A stretch of DNA of 64,000 bases from Mesostigma viride (Eukaryota > Streptophyta > Mesostigmatophyceae > Mesostigmatales > Mesostigmataceae). A program made the translations under genes and the position numbers. The notes under the pieces were generated by a model. That model was given only the letters and a program-made list of their open reading frames with translations. It searched no databases and was not told the origin of the DNA. Shown one piece after another: positions 45,326 to 56,284 of the stretch. The DNA is taken from positions 2,969,758 to 3,033,757 of the forward strand of contig RPFO01000246.1 in the NCBI GenBank assembly GCA_009746045.1. The letters are read 5' to 3'. Position 1 is the stretch's first letter. Each line of letters begins with the position of its first letter.

Positions 45326-46464
45326 GGCTATACCAATCCCCATTCACCCATCCTTGCCCCTGGTCCCAAACAAGGGAAACTGCTCCACCATGTGAACCAA
45401 GTCTGGCCAGTTCCTGCTGACCTGCAGCACCATGCACGTCTCTGCAGCCCCTGCTGCCATCTGGGCAACATAACGCAGGCATGTCCCTGGGTAGGAGAGA
45501 AGCACCACAGACTGGCTCTCAGGATCCATCACCCAAGTAGAAGACGTCTTGTGCCTGCTCACCCATGACCTGTACGCCCACCAGAACTGGAGAAAGGTCT
45601 TGACCACTGACCACTTAGCACCTGTCAAAGGCACCAACACCCTCAATGGGGTCAGACGAACCTTGAGCTCCATGGTGAACTTAGGCAACCCTGGGCTGCA
45701 GAAAAGGTTGGATGTCTCCAAAGGGAAGCACCCATTGACCGAGCTGGAAGAAGAAGGAGCCAAGTCAAAATCTCCCTGCTGCACTGAAAACTCCAACAAC
45801 TCCATGTAGGAGGCCTCACCCATGCTCACTGGCTGGAACTGCATGAAGGCTCCTTTCAAAGCCTCAGGCAAGGTGGTCAACATATCCTGCCCCTCTGCAG
45901 GTCTCATGTCAATCTCAGGTCCTGGAGTCAAGGCAAACATCCTGTGCAACAGGTGGCCCACAAAAGGAGAGCCAATCTCATACAGGCTGGTGTGCAACTG
46001 AGACAAGACCTCCTCCACATAACCCTCAGGGCTCACTTCCCCCTCCTCCCTGTTAAGGGCAGCCACTGCCTTGGCCAGCGTCTCACAATGCTCACAAGGT
46101 CCCATGCACTTCCTGTGATCCACATAGGCCACCACATTCTTGACAGGTACCACATGACGAGGAATCTGAATGATGGGAGTGCTGCTGGAGCTGAGAGCTA
46201 TGTTAACACCACTCCCCATCTGGGGCTGGGACAAGGACAACCCCTGAAGAAGCTCCTGTAGCTTATCCTGCTTGGAGATCACTGAATGCAAGAGCTTGTT
46301 AATGGTATCCATCTGCTGACCCCTCCTAAGGTCACGCCTGACAATACTGTCAAACAGGGATTCCACATAACTCATGGGGTTGGGGTTTCTGGATGCATAC
46401 CCGTGACCCCTTCCTCCGTGGTGGCGCCCAGGCCCAAGTTGGGGTACGTGAACTCCTCCTCCAT
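45326..46464 (-). pseudogene. Ty3 ORF3, copy 2: unknown protein after integrase
   Basis: The likely start is the ATG at 46464-46462 (MEEEFTYPNL), 36 bases after the integrase stop. The main frame, open to 45344, is entered after a C run near 46378. A one-base loss near 45345 turns the usual last residues (GDWYSL) out of frame. Regions: a heptad-type N-terminal helix (VESLFDSIVRRDLRRG ... HSVISKQDKLQELLQ), linker, Cys cluster (DHRKCMGPCEHCETL), EIGSPFVGHLLHRMF, DMRPAEGQDM, LTPLRVLVPL, FLQFWWAYRSWVSRHK, and VSRNWPDLVHMVEQFPLFG. No database family recognised, no membrane span. About 370 residues. Confidence 0.78.
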
Positions 46465-46499
46465 CTGGGACCACACAGCATGCACGAAGAAACCATTCG

Positions 46500-48344
46500 T
46501 TAGTCCTGAGATATAGGAAGGGGAGCAGTGGTTTGCACCAACTCAGTATACCAAGAAGGAAGAGTGAGCCCCTTCTTTTGGCAATACTCCTGGACCACTT
46601 CATGGCAGTGAGTCAAGTCAGACAACCACAGCCATGTGGCAGTAGACTCTAACTCTCCTTTCCAGTGCACCTTAAACTGCAGCTGCTTGGTCCTACCCTT
46701 TCCTTTGACTCTGTGAGCCACCAGCTGCTCCACTTCATATATCCTCTCCCCCTCAGTATCCAGCTCAAATGGTAATGGAGCAGAAAGGCGTCCCTGCAAG
46801 GTATTGCGTTTATACAGTTTGAGCTGGGCCAGGTGAAACACGTTAGTCTTAAGCCTCCAGTGGGAAGGCACCTGGACTTGAACTACAGTCCCATAGTGGA
46901 AGGTGTCAGGACAGGGTAAGGTCCCAACCACAAGGGTTGCAGTTTCCTGCATTGCTCCTTTTCAGGTAGCACACGATTAGCCTCCAAGAGCACCAGGTCA
47001 CCAGGAGCCACAAAGGTGTGTGTAGCCAACATCTGTTGCCAAGCATTGTTTAAATACTTGTCCTGTGCATGCAACATCTGAGCAGCCACCATACTGTGAG
47101 CTTCCTGGAAGGATGCAATCAACTGGTGGACAGAGGTTAGGCGTCTTCTGAAGGGGCCTTCAGCATCCCTATCAGGTAACTCCAGGTCAAATGGAGTCAA
47201 GGGGCACTGGCCATGGCAAATGACAAATGGAGACATTTGGTGAGGAGCCAGGGGTGAGTTGTTGATGGCAAACTCTATGAAGGGAAGTTTCTTGTCCCAT
47301 TCCTTGTTATCATGGGTACAATAGTGCTTCTGGCATTCCCGTACAATACGGTTCAGCCTCTCCACAGCCCCCGTGCTGGCACACCTGTATGCTACTCCAA
47401 AGGCCAACTTAGTGTCTAGGATGTCAAAGAAGGACTTCCAAAACCCAGACATCCACAAGGGATCCTGGTCAGTGATGATTACACGTGGCATGCCATGCAA
47501 TCTGTACACCTCCTTCATGAACAACTCTACACACTGGGCAGCTGTGAGATGGGCATTGCAGGGGATGAGGTGGCACATTCTAGACAGCCTGTCCATCACC
47601 ACTAGTATCCTGTCATTGCCAGCATCAGAAACAGGCAAGCCACAAATGAAGTCCATGGTCACACTGATCCAGGGTCGAAGGGGAATAGGCATGGCCATAG
47701 GAAAGATAGGCACTGCCTGAGTCCTAACCTTATTCCTTTGGCATGAGTCACAGGAAGCCACATAGGCTTTGATATCACGAAACATGCCAGGCCACCAAAA
47801 CCTCTCTTGTACTTCATGGAGAAGCTTAGCATACCCAGGATGACACGCAGTCACGTCGTCATGGAAGCAATGCAACACAGTGGGAATGGCCATTTCTGGC
47901 ACATAGACCTTCCTGGTCACTACATGATCTGCATCCTGGGTGTGGACATACAGGACTCCCTCCCAGTACTCCACAGGCCTGTTACCAAAGCTTCCTTCCT
48001 GAATGGCCTTAGTGGCCAGGTCCTCAGTTTTAGTGAAGGCCTTAATCACGTCCAGCAGGGCTATACTCATAGGGTTAGGCAGGACTAGCTGTTTGCCAGG
48101 TCCTAAAGGCTGCAGCTGCAGCACCTCACCCTCCTGCAGGTGACTAGTGACTAGATGCTTGGATGACAGAACATCAGCCACAGGTGTACGTGACTTCCCC
48201 TTGATCTCAGCTGCCAATCCTCTAGACTTGGTCAGCATCCCTGGCTCCAGTATCCACTTCCTGGGCCGTCCCTTCCCCTCCTAGGATTCTCTGTGCTTGG
48301 TTGTGTTGTGAGAGTGGGCTGGCTACCAGCAGAACCCTCCCTAA
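46500..48344 (-). pseudogene. pol: Ty3 copy 2 integrase with chromodomain (one frameshift)
   Basis: Main frame 48238-46883: HHCC finger (CHPGYAKLLHEVQ ... SCDSCQRNK), core VTMDFICGLP, ITDQDPLW and VERLNRIVRE with the canonical D-35-E spacing. Near 46930 the frame shifts and the rest lies in 46952-46500, giving the chromodomain (YEVEQLVAHR ... KVHWKGE ... ATWLWLSDL) and the end TTAPLPISQD. The residues before 48238 are continuous with the RT polyprotein, and TTAG at 48344-48341 is the site where element D sits in copy 1. Confidence 0.9.
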
Positions 48345-48508
48345 GACTGCTCTGCAGTGACTGACCCCCACCCTGGACGCCTGTCGACCCTGGGACAGAG
48401 CCCTGGTCAATGAGCATCTCGTGACTAAAGCTAGCCTCTACAGGGGGTGGCTCAGCTTGGAGGTTTGCTGGTTAGCTGCCTGTGCCCTGGTGACAGCACC
48501 ACACTCTA

Positions 48509-49990
48509 CTACAGAAACCATGGCAGCACAAATATCCAGATCCTCGTGAAATGTCCCATCAGATCCCTTCTTCTAGAGAGGGCGTCTGGCACCACATTCT
48601 GTGATCCTGGGACATACTGCACAGAGAAAGGATAGAATCCCCCTAGGTACTCCATCCACCCAGCCATCCTCTTACTCATCCTACTCTGTTCTAGCACGTG
48701 CACCAAGGGCCTGTGGTCAGTCATCAGGGTGATAGACTCTTGCCCTAGCCCATCTGTAGCACTGCTAGCCACAGAAAACTGAGCTCCCTTCAACAGATGC
48801 TCCCACTTGTGACATGCTACCACTAAACCCAGCAACTCCTGCTCGTGTACAGGGTAGTTACGTTCAGCTGAGCTCATGGTTTTAGACATGTACTCCACTG
48901 GCTGTGGTCCATAGCCATGGTCTTGCATCAGCACAGCACCTATGGCGCCTTGAGAGGCATCTGACCTAACCTGATAAGGTAGATCTGGGTTGGGACCCAC
49001 TAGCACAGGGGTGGATGTGAGCTTCTGCTTCAACAGGTCAAAGGCCTGCTGACACCTATCTGTCCACTCAAACTGAACATCCTTCTTGATTAACTCAAGC
49101 AAGGGGGTGGAGATGGCAGCCATGTCAGGGATAAAACGCCTGTACCACCCCACCATGCCCAGGAAGGACTTGACATCATGTGCAGACTGCAACACAGGCC
49201 ACTCAAGGATGGCAGCAATCTTAGCATTGTCAGGTGTCATACCCAAGGAACTCAACTTGTACCCTAGGAACCCCACTTCATGCCCCCACTCCACCTTAGA
49301 CCTCTTGACAGACAAGTGGTAGTGCTGGATGACCTTCAGGACCTCCTCCACGTTCTCCAGATGCTCCTTGAACGTCTTTGAGTGCACCAGGATGTCGTCC
49401 ATGTAGGCCACCACGCAGGTCCTGAACACGGGTCTTGCAGGGTCACACAGGTGGGCAATGTCTTTGAACCTGGGATTCCTGAGATCAGGGGAGATCTGAG
49501 GCAGAGAGTTCCCTGTCAGATGGCCAAAGATAGCATTCACAAACATCTGCATAGTAGCTGGGCTGTTGGAGGCCCCCATGGGCATCACAGTCCACTGGAA
49601 CTGACCCCAGGGTGTGGAGAATGCAGTTTTTGGAATGTCCTCAGTAGCTATCCTGATCTGCCAGAACGCGTGTCTAAGGTCAAACTTGGTGAAGTAAGAT
49701 GATCCAGCTGTCCTCTCTAGCAGCTCATCAATCCGTGGCAAGGGATACTTGGACTTCACTGTGACCTTGTTCAGGCCTCTCAGATCAATGCACAACCGCC
49801 ATCCACCATCATGCTTGGGGACAAGCAAACACCCAGAGCTGAAAGGACTATTGGCAGGAAGAATGAGTCCAGCTTCCAACAGGCCTGTCAAGATCACCTT
49901 CAGCTCTGCCATCTCAGCTGGCCCCATCCTGTACATGGGAACAAAGGGAGGCCTGGCACCATCCACAAGCTTGATGACATGAGTGATTGG
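48509..49990 (-). pseudogene. pol: Ty3 copy 2 RT and RNase H
   Basis: Frame 49966-48509. RT: FDLRHAFWQIR, MPMGASNSPA, YMDDILVH (the YxDD box) and FLGMVGWYRRFIPD. RNase H: SDASQGAIGAVL, LMTDHRPL and VPDALSRR. The last residues after DLMGHF are out of frame because of a one-base shift near 48550; copy 1 reads on as EDLDICAAL. An Asn-rich or tether domain is not seen. Confidence 0.92.
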
Positions 49991-50868
49991 CCCTTCAGGG
50001 GGTACTGTGGCATTTTGTCCTCAAAAATGGCAGCAAACCTGTCCAAAAGGGCATCATGCAGCTTCTGCTCCTCCTCTGTGACAGCTGGTACTGGGTTCAC
50101 AGCATTCACCGTGTGGCCATGAGTCTCATCAGAGGGTGAGTTAGGAACCAGCTGTAAGAGAAAGACGTGTTCCACTGGGTAAGTAGCCAGGTAAGACAAG
50201 GTGTGATTGGCAGACCATACGTGCTTAAGTAATGCAGCACGTTTCTCTTCCAGTGAAGGCACCTTGACGTCCTCCTTGGCACCTGCAACCCCTCTCCCAT
50301 CATTGACAGCCTCATTAGTAGAACAGCACTCTGTGACTGGTCTTTCTCCCCCCTTAATCACTGTGGTGGCGTCCCACACTGACCCATCCTGAAACTGCAC
50401 CACCTTCTCAGACCACAAGATGGCAGGATTAGCAGACTCCAACCATGGCATCCCCAGAATCACATCAGCAGCAGTGAGTGGAATGACATCTGCTGTGACA
50501 GACAAGGTTTGACGTGAGCACACTTGAAAAAGCAGTTGCACGTAGCCAGGTGAGTTACTCTGCCTACCATCAGAATATTGGACCTTAACAGGCACAGGGT
50601 GGGGGAGCACTGGTAGATGCAGCTCCTGCACCAAGGAAGTGGAAATGTAGTTACTTCCTGCACCTGAGTCAATCATGAAGAGACATAAAGGCTGAGCCAA
50701 AGGGACTGGCACGTTCAACAGCCTAGCCTGGAACTTCAAGAGTTGACTGGGAATAGGAGGGCCCAATGGGGTGGTGGAATCAGAGGCAGACAAGTTGTTC
50801 ACAGGACGGACATGCACAGCAGGCAAACCAGTTAACTCCACCGCTGGACGTAGTCCTGGGGGCTCCAC
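49990..50868 (-). pseudogene. pol: Ty3 copy 2 aspartic protease and start of RT
   Basis: Frame from the ATG at 50868 to about 49990, where a one-base shift moves it to the next part. Retropepsin: active site LFMIDSGAGSNYIS with DSG near residue 68, and the end motif ADVILGMPWL near 142. A linker follows, rich in Glu, up to the RT N-terminus (KMPQYP). The protease matures Gag and Pol. It starts 70 bases after the gag stop; the way of expression (readthrough, shift or separate start) is unknown. Confidence 0.88.
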
Positions 50869-50938
50869 TAGTTTTTTGGCAGCTCAGGAGGATGATCTGA
50901 AGACGAGCTCCCCACTGAAGGCTGCACCTGCTGATCCT

Positions 50939-52618
50939 CTATGCCGTCTGCCTCCCTTCTCCCTCCTCCTCCTCTGCTAGGAGGTGCCACAGGGCGTTGA
51001 CCATCCGACGCCTGTCTTGCCTGCTGAAGCCCTTGGGCTGGAATGGTCCCTTGCCCGAAGCCTGGAAGTTGGGTCTAAACCCAGGCTGTGCCCTGTGGTC
51101 GCTCTGGCTCACCCCAGGAGGGAAGATGGGTGGTCTGGTGAATGGAAGAACCCCCTGAGGACCCTTGGTGTCGCTTGGGAACTGGTCTCGCTTGGGGCAA
51201 TCCCGTGCAAAGTGTCCCAGCTGGCCACACGTGAAACAGGCTCCTTTGGACTGCTCCATGGCACTGAGCTCCTCCATCACAGCGTTCAGCTGGTTCAGGG
51301 GCTTCTTAACAGCAGGCGCCTGGTTGCCTGCAGCAGGCTCCCACTTGAGGGAAAAGTCAGGGACACGGCACAGCGTGAGGGCATAAGACAGCACAGTATC
51401 CCACTTCCACTCGACATAGTCGAAAGGGGAGAAATGCTTGTCAATATCCACCCTGACTTGAGGGGAGAGCCCATGCAGAAACCTGTGAAGAGCTTCAGAA
51501 TCAGAGCACTGGGGGATTTTGGCCCTCAGGTTGGTAAACGTCTCTACGTATTGTGGTAGTGTCAGGCCGGACTGAGTACAGTTGGCCAACGCGTCCCGGT
51601 CCAGACGGAGCTGGTCCTGGGGAAGGAGAAAACGTCGAAATGAAAGCATGAGAGATGGCAAATCCTTGCAAGTATTACCTGCCGAGGATCGTAAAAACTC
51701 ATCAAACCTGTCGGCTGCACTGTCGCTCATTCGCTGTCGAACCATCTTCTTCTGGATGTCCAGGGAAAGTCGTTCTTCCGCTCGTTTGCCGTAGTTAGCA
51801 AAGTGGATAGCGAACACATCCTGGAATCGAGTAGAGAAATGATCGAAACTGCGGTGGGTTAGATTGGTGAGCGACAGCTTGTCTACGGATTCGATTTTTG
51901 GAAATGGCGGGGCGGAACCTTGATGCGGTGGTATAGTGACGGTCACGGGGACGTCGCTGGCGGGGGTGGTGAAGGTGACCGAGGTCGTCTGCGCTGGATC
52001 CTGCCTATCGCTATCCTGCGTCTCATTCCTCGTAGTAACTGCGGTACTATTAGGTAAAACCCTTCCGTCACCCAACCGAGGAGCCTCTCTCCCCAATCCA
52101 GCAACCATGTCACGCATGGCCGCCTCCTCCTCCTCAATTCTCTGACGAAGTCTTCCCACATCCTGTTCCACCTCCTCCACCATCTTTCTATACATCGCTG
52201 CGTGTTGTTCATCGTGTAATAATCTGATTTTAGCTGCTGAGAGGCGATCCGCTGCAAGTCTGGTCCCGTCTCTTCCAGGCGTGGTATTTAGCGGGAAAAG
52301 AAATGAAGAAGATGCACTCCGCACAGGACTCGTTCGCGCGCTTGGAATCCTGGGCGACAGTGACGCTCCTCGACCCACGCCTGTCAGCGATGGTTCGCCT
52401 GGTTGGAGACCAGATGCAATGACGGAAAACTTGGGCCCTATGGACAACGAGGGCCGCCTCACTTCAGACATAGAAGTACGGTTGAAATCAAGTTGACGCC
52501 GTGGAGTACGAGCAGTTGTCTCAGCACCTTCCCTAGCAATGGGTTCCAGAGATGATGACGGATCTCCCAAACCTTGATTAGTAGGGGGTAAAGGTGATTG
52601 TGTCTTCGAACTACTCAT
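50939..52618 (-). CDS. gag: Ty3 copy 2 Gag, intact
   Basis: 559 residues, first ATG after the primer site. The N-terminal third is Ser/Pro/Thr-rich and disordered-looking. A helical coiled-coil stretch near 125-175 (MYRKMVEEVEQDVGRLRQRI) follows, then the capsid-like Ty3 gag region near 260-430 (RFQDVFAIHFANYG ... LTLPQYVETFTNLRAKI ... FLHGLSPQVR). A CCHC zinc knuckle CFTCGQLGHFARDC lies near 460-475. The tail is basic then acidic (EEEEGEGRQ). Gag forms the particle and binds RNA. Copies 2 and 3 share the N-terminal 55 residues. Confidence 0.93.
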   Translation of the reverse strand: MSSSKTQSPLPPTNQGLGDPSSSLEPIAREGAETTARTPRRQLDFNRTSMSEVRRPSLSIGPKFSVIASGLQPGEPSLTGVGRGASLSPRIPSARTSPVRSASSSFLFPLNTTPGRDGTRLAADRLSAAKIRLLHDEQHAAMYRKMVEEVEQDVGRLRQRIEEEEAAMRDMVAGLGREAPRLGDGRVLPNSTAVTTRNETQDSDRQDPAQTTSVTFTTPASDVPVTVTIPPHQGSAPPFPKIESVDKLSLTNLTHRSFDHFSTRFQDVFAIHFANYGKRAEERLSLDIQKKMVRQRMSDSAADRFDEFLRSSAGNTCKDLPSLMLSFRRFLLPQDQLRLDRDALANCTQSGLTLPQYVETFTNLRAKIPQCSDSEALHRFLHGLSPQVRVDIDKHFSPFDYVEWKWDTVLSYALTLCRVPDFSLKWEPAAGNQAPAVKKPLNQLNAVMEELSAMEQSKGACFTCGQLGHFARDCPKRDQFPSDTKGPQGVLPFTRPPIFPPGVSQSDHRAQPGFRPNFQASGKGPFQPKGFSRQDRRRMVNALWHLLAEEEEGEGRQTA

Positions 52619-52827
52619 ACTTCCACATGGAGTCGCGATCGTCTGCCTAGTAGAGACAACGGTTACGGCTGACTTCTAGTGTTACAGAGCAAGACAGTCA
52701 CATCAGGATGTGTCTCATCTGTAACACCGTAAGTTTTCCGCAACTCTATGAATCTTCTCGGATGACAGACATCTGATCAACGTTGTACTACCCGGAAGGT
52801 TGCGACTTCAAGAGAAACACCAAAGTA

Positions 52828-52845
52828 GAGATCCTCCGATACCAA
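52828..52845 (-). other. Primer binding site of Ty3 copy 2
   Basis: TTGGTATCGGAGGATCTC directly after the 5' LTR on the element strand. Close to the TGGTATCAGAGC site used by elements primed with initiator Met tRNA. Confidence 0.7.
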
Positions 52846-53623
52846 TGTAACGACTAAAAATGATCATCAACATCATCCACAGTCCAATATGAAAGATCTT
52901 TTACCTGGGTTGCTTTCCTGAGTCGCAGAACTTCAAGTATCCGAGCAACGTTGAGATGGAAATTCCACAGCACGTGATTTAGGGAATCACAACCCCTTGT
53001 AGACACAAAGACAAGCTCGTGTATAGACGACCTCTGTGGAACTGAAGGACGTCTATAGCCAAGGGGCTCTTATGGATTGGACAACAAAGCCAAGCTTTAT
53101 TATACCATGGTGAATCAAAACCAACGTAGCAACAATGGCGACCCCACGTCCTTGATATCGACGTGCTTGTCGAGCTTGCTCCAACCTTAGCCTGAAGAGA
53201 ACCAATCAGAACCATGGAATCCTATACAAGATCTTCGTATCCATCCTAGTCACACAAAACAGAACAACACCACACACAGCCTGGCAGAATCTTTCCATGA
53301 GATCTAATCTGTCGTGAGCACTGAAGTCCCAAAGGAGCATTTAAGACTCAATAGTACCAACTAACAAACTACAACCCCACGTGGATCAGGCCACGACCAA
53401 TGAGGGCTCCTATCAGTAGTATCAGCCAACAAACTACAACCCTACGTGGATCAGGCCACGACCAATGAGGGTTCCTATCAGTTGGCTGACAAAGTATCAG
53501 CTCCAAGTACCGTCGTCTTAGAAACCTCATAACTTTCTCAATACTGATCCAAAAGTCCTCGAATAAAAGCCAAACATTCACAAAACAAAGGATGTAACAA
53601 CAAAGTCATTTTTGCTTGTTACA
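52846..53623 (-). repeat. 5' LTR of Ty3 copy 2
   Basis: 778 bp. Differs from 44152-44931 by AGACGACC/AGACGGCC, GGACG/GGTCG and a 2-base gap (GATCTAATCTG against GATCCTAAATCTG). Confidence 0.95.
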
Positions 53624-53635
53624 GCGGCGTGGGAC

Positions 53636-53662
<27 letters not shown>

Positions 53663-53666
<4 letters not shown>

Positions 53667-54190
53667 GACCGTAACCGGGGTCCGTTTCGGTTACGGCTCC
53701 GTACTAGGCTCGTTTCGGTGTACGCGGCATGTACGTAGCGTGACATTAATTCTAGTGGACGCCAAGTGGACGTAAAAAATGGCCTGTAAGGCATACGACA
53801 CAAAGTATACTTGCCGTAAATTTTACGGCCCGTATACTTTGTGTCGTTTACGGTAGTAAATTTACTAAAGTATACGACAAAAAGTATACGGTAGTAATTT
53901 TTACGGCCCGTATACTTTTTGTCGTATACTAAAGTAAAATTTACTAAAGTATACGACAAAAAGTATACGGTAGTAATTTTTACGGCCCGTATACTTTTTT
54001 TCGTATACTAAAGTAAACTTTACTTAAGTATACGACAAAAAGTATACGGGCCGTAAACTTTACGGCCCGTATACTTTTTGTCGTATATTGAAGTAAAGTT
54101 TACGTACCGTATACGGAGCCCGTATACGTTTACGGGCCGTATACGGGGCCCGTATACGTGTACAGGCCGTAAGTTTATAGTATAGTGTAA
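53663..54190. repeat. AT-rich palindromic element, second copy (ACGGCCCGTATAC type)
   Basis: Several overlapping inverted repeats of ACGGCCCGTATACTTTTTGT and its complement, ending GGCCGTAAGTTTATAGTATAGTG at about 54186. Right end matches the inverted left end of 37916-38410. Left boundary not fixed. Confidence 0.7.
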
Positions 54191-54198
54191 CAGGTTCG

Positions 54199-54235
54199 TT
54201 CTTACATGGTCGGCAAGGGCCTGACCATGTAAGAA
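54199..54235. other. Perfect 13-bp stem hairpin
   Basis: TTCTTACATGGTC and GACCATGTAAGAA separated by 11 bases. No poly-T run follows and no gene precedes it, so no terminator role is claimed. Confidence 0.85.
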
Positions 54236-54394
54236 GATATCTCCCTGGCTGGCCAGTCCACAAGGAACCAGCAGGGACCTCATCTGAATCAACCTGATTT
54301 ATTAACTAACTACTTAATTCATTTATTAACTCAACTCATGCCCCCATTAGGGAGTCAAGGAGCATTAGTTAACCCCGATTAATTAATTAATTAA

Positions 54395-55746
54395 TTAACC
54401 CTTAGTCGGGAGGACCATTTTTGGCACTTTCAGACCCCTGAAAATGAGAAAAATCATAACTCACAGGCCACAACTCCAAATGCCCCCAACCAAGATGCTA
54501 GGAGTATCTACACTTCGAGGGCTTTCAGAATATGCAATAATACCACGGGTTTATCGAAGCATTTGGATGATAGCTCTAGTCAAACTTGGACAAAAGACGA
54601 TCTTTTTTCCCCAAGGAAAAGTGAACCCCCACCTAACTTCCCAGGGAGGGTATGGAACCTCAACAACAACATTGGACAACTTAGTTGGATAGTCCAATGG
54701 TGCTTTCCTTGGGTCAGACCACCCGGATAACCCATTAGACCTATATAAGGTGCTCATATATGTGTGTGGGTTACGCGCGCGTAAACAGCCATCTAAGACA
54801 TGCAATACAAGAATGCATTATAGCAAGCTATAAAAGATTGCCAAAGGTGCTGGAATACAAACATGTTGCCTACCTGCATTAACGAAATGATATGCTCCAA
54901 AGAAATGCCATAAACTGGTCACTTGCAGGGCTAATACCCCTCTTTACAGCAGGCATGGAGGCTTGCTGAAAGGTGCACTAAAAAGCTCGTCAAATATAAT
55001 GCATGGGAGACGTATTCCGCTGCAAAGGACACGCAAACACGTTGCCATACCTGGCTCGTTCACGTCCTGCCCGGATTCCACTGGCCGGGACCCTCATATC
55101 TCACACATACCATTGCTTTACAGGCATAGGTCGCCATAGCCGCATCATGCATGCATCCTTTATGATTACAAGGTTGATGCTCCGTTCAAATATTACCTAT
55201 CAACGCGTCCGCATTCCCAGCAAACGCATCAGCGGACATCCGGTACCAAATCTGGATGCTTGGGCTGGCGCAGACTGCCCGGCCACGAGGATAAAATGGA
55301 AATATGATAAGCGATTACTCATCTGGCACTGACGACCCAGAAGGCAGTATTTTCCTACCTGAATTTTCCCAATCCTACAAGTTTGGCCATGCCTGACCTA
55401 CGAAAATCACGCAAAGTCATTCTGAGCGAAATTCTGAACCGTTTCTAGCCTCGACACGCAAAATTTCCGTGAGAACGGCATGCTGGCAGCCATATCTAGT
55501 TACGCGCGCGCGCGAGTGAAAATTTCCCGCCAAAGTCACGTGATACCTGCTCAATGCACGTTGTAATTACCAGGCTATGGCGAATATTACCCCCAAACCT
55601 ATGCACCACCCTCGTCCCTAAGTGTCCCCGGACCCACCGGACCACTGACATCCGTCACAAGTGGCGCGGCGCTCACGGCGCGGCGCAAAATTCGACCGTT
55701 AGTCAAACTACCCGACAGGTCGGGTAGTTTCCCGACTAAGGGTTAA
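54395..55746. mobile_element. TTAA element C (54399-55742)
   Basis: 13-bp perfect inverted ends CCCTTAGTCGGGA at 54399-54411 and 55730-55742, flanked by TTAA that is part of longer TTAA runs on both sides. A subterminal hairpin at the right end (AAACTACCCGAC-AG-GTCGGGTAGTTT) is present. No coding frame with a known domain in 1344 bp. The TIR start CCCTTA and target agree with elements A and B; the interior is too diverged to align by eye. Confidence 0.88.
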
Positions 55747-55810
55747 TTAATTAATTAATTAATTAATTAATTAATTAATTAATTAATTAATTAATTAATT
55801 AATTAATTAA
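55743..55810. repeat. (TTAA)n microsatellite, about 17 units
   Basis: Uninterrupted TTAA repeats, every one a potential target for TTAA-specific elements; a shorter run lies left of element C. Confidence 0.97.
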
Positions 55811-56284
55811 ACACGTGCTCCCGTTGGGGAGTCACGGAGCACCGAAGTGCTTTTAATCCCAGAGTGAGATCATACGCCGTATAATACGGTATAATACGGT
55901 ATAATACGTAATACGCTGGCTTTGAGCGTATGATTCATACGTTATAATACGTTTTAGCGTATAATGACGTATAATACCGTATTATACCGTATGATGGCGT
56001 GTTTTCCGCGTTTTTTTTACGTTTTGCGCGGCTAGGATGCCAGAACGACAGGGCAACGATTTGAAGGCACAGATTTCGTATCTCTACTAAGTAGTGACCC
56101 GTCTGAACTTTCACAATTCGACGCGATCTTATTTTGAAATTTCAGTCGGGTACGTGCTGCCCACTTCACGGCCCCTTTTTTGGGCGGGAATCTGTAGAAA
56201 TGCAAGGCTTAAAACTGCGAGCTTTGTTGGCAAAGGCAGAATTGTCACCCGGCCGCAGGCCGCACACGAGAATTGCGAGCAAAA

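Larger units (their letters stand above)
44147..53628 (-). mobile_element. Full-length Ty3/gypsy chromovirus, copy 2 (44152-53623)
   Basis: LTRs at 44152-44931 and 52846-53623 differ at only about four positions. Target duplication GCGGC lies at 44147-44151 and 53624-53628. On the minus strand follow primer site, gag, protease-RT-RNase H, integrase-chromodomain, ORF3, purine tract. Gag is intact. Pol carries single-base frameshifts near 49990, 48550 and 46930, and ORF3 two more. The element is young but as sequenced not fully open; some shifts at homopolymers could be sequencing errors. Confidence 0.95.

Noticed and set aside
54199-54235. Hairpin as a bacterial-type terminator
   Set aside because: Eukaryotic context, no upstream gene, no T run.
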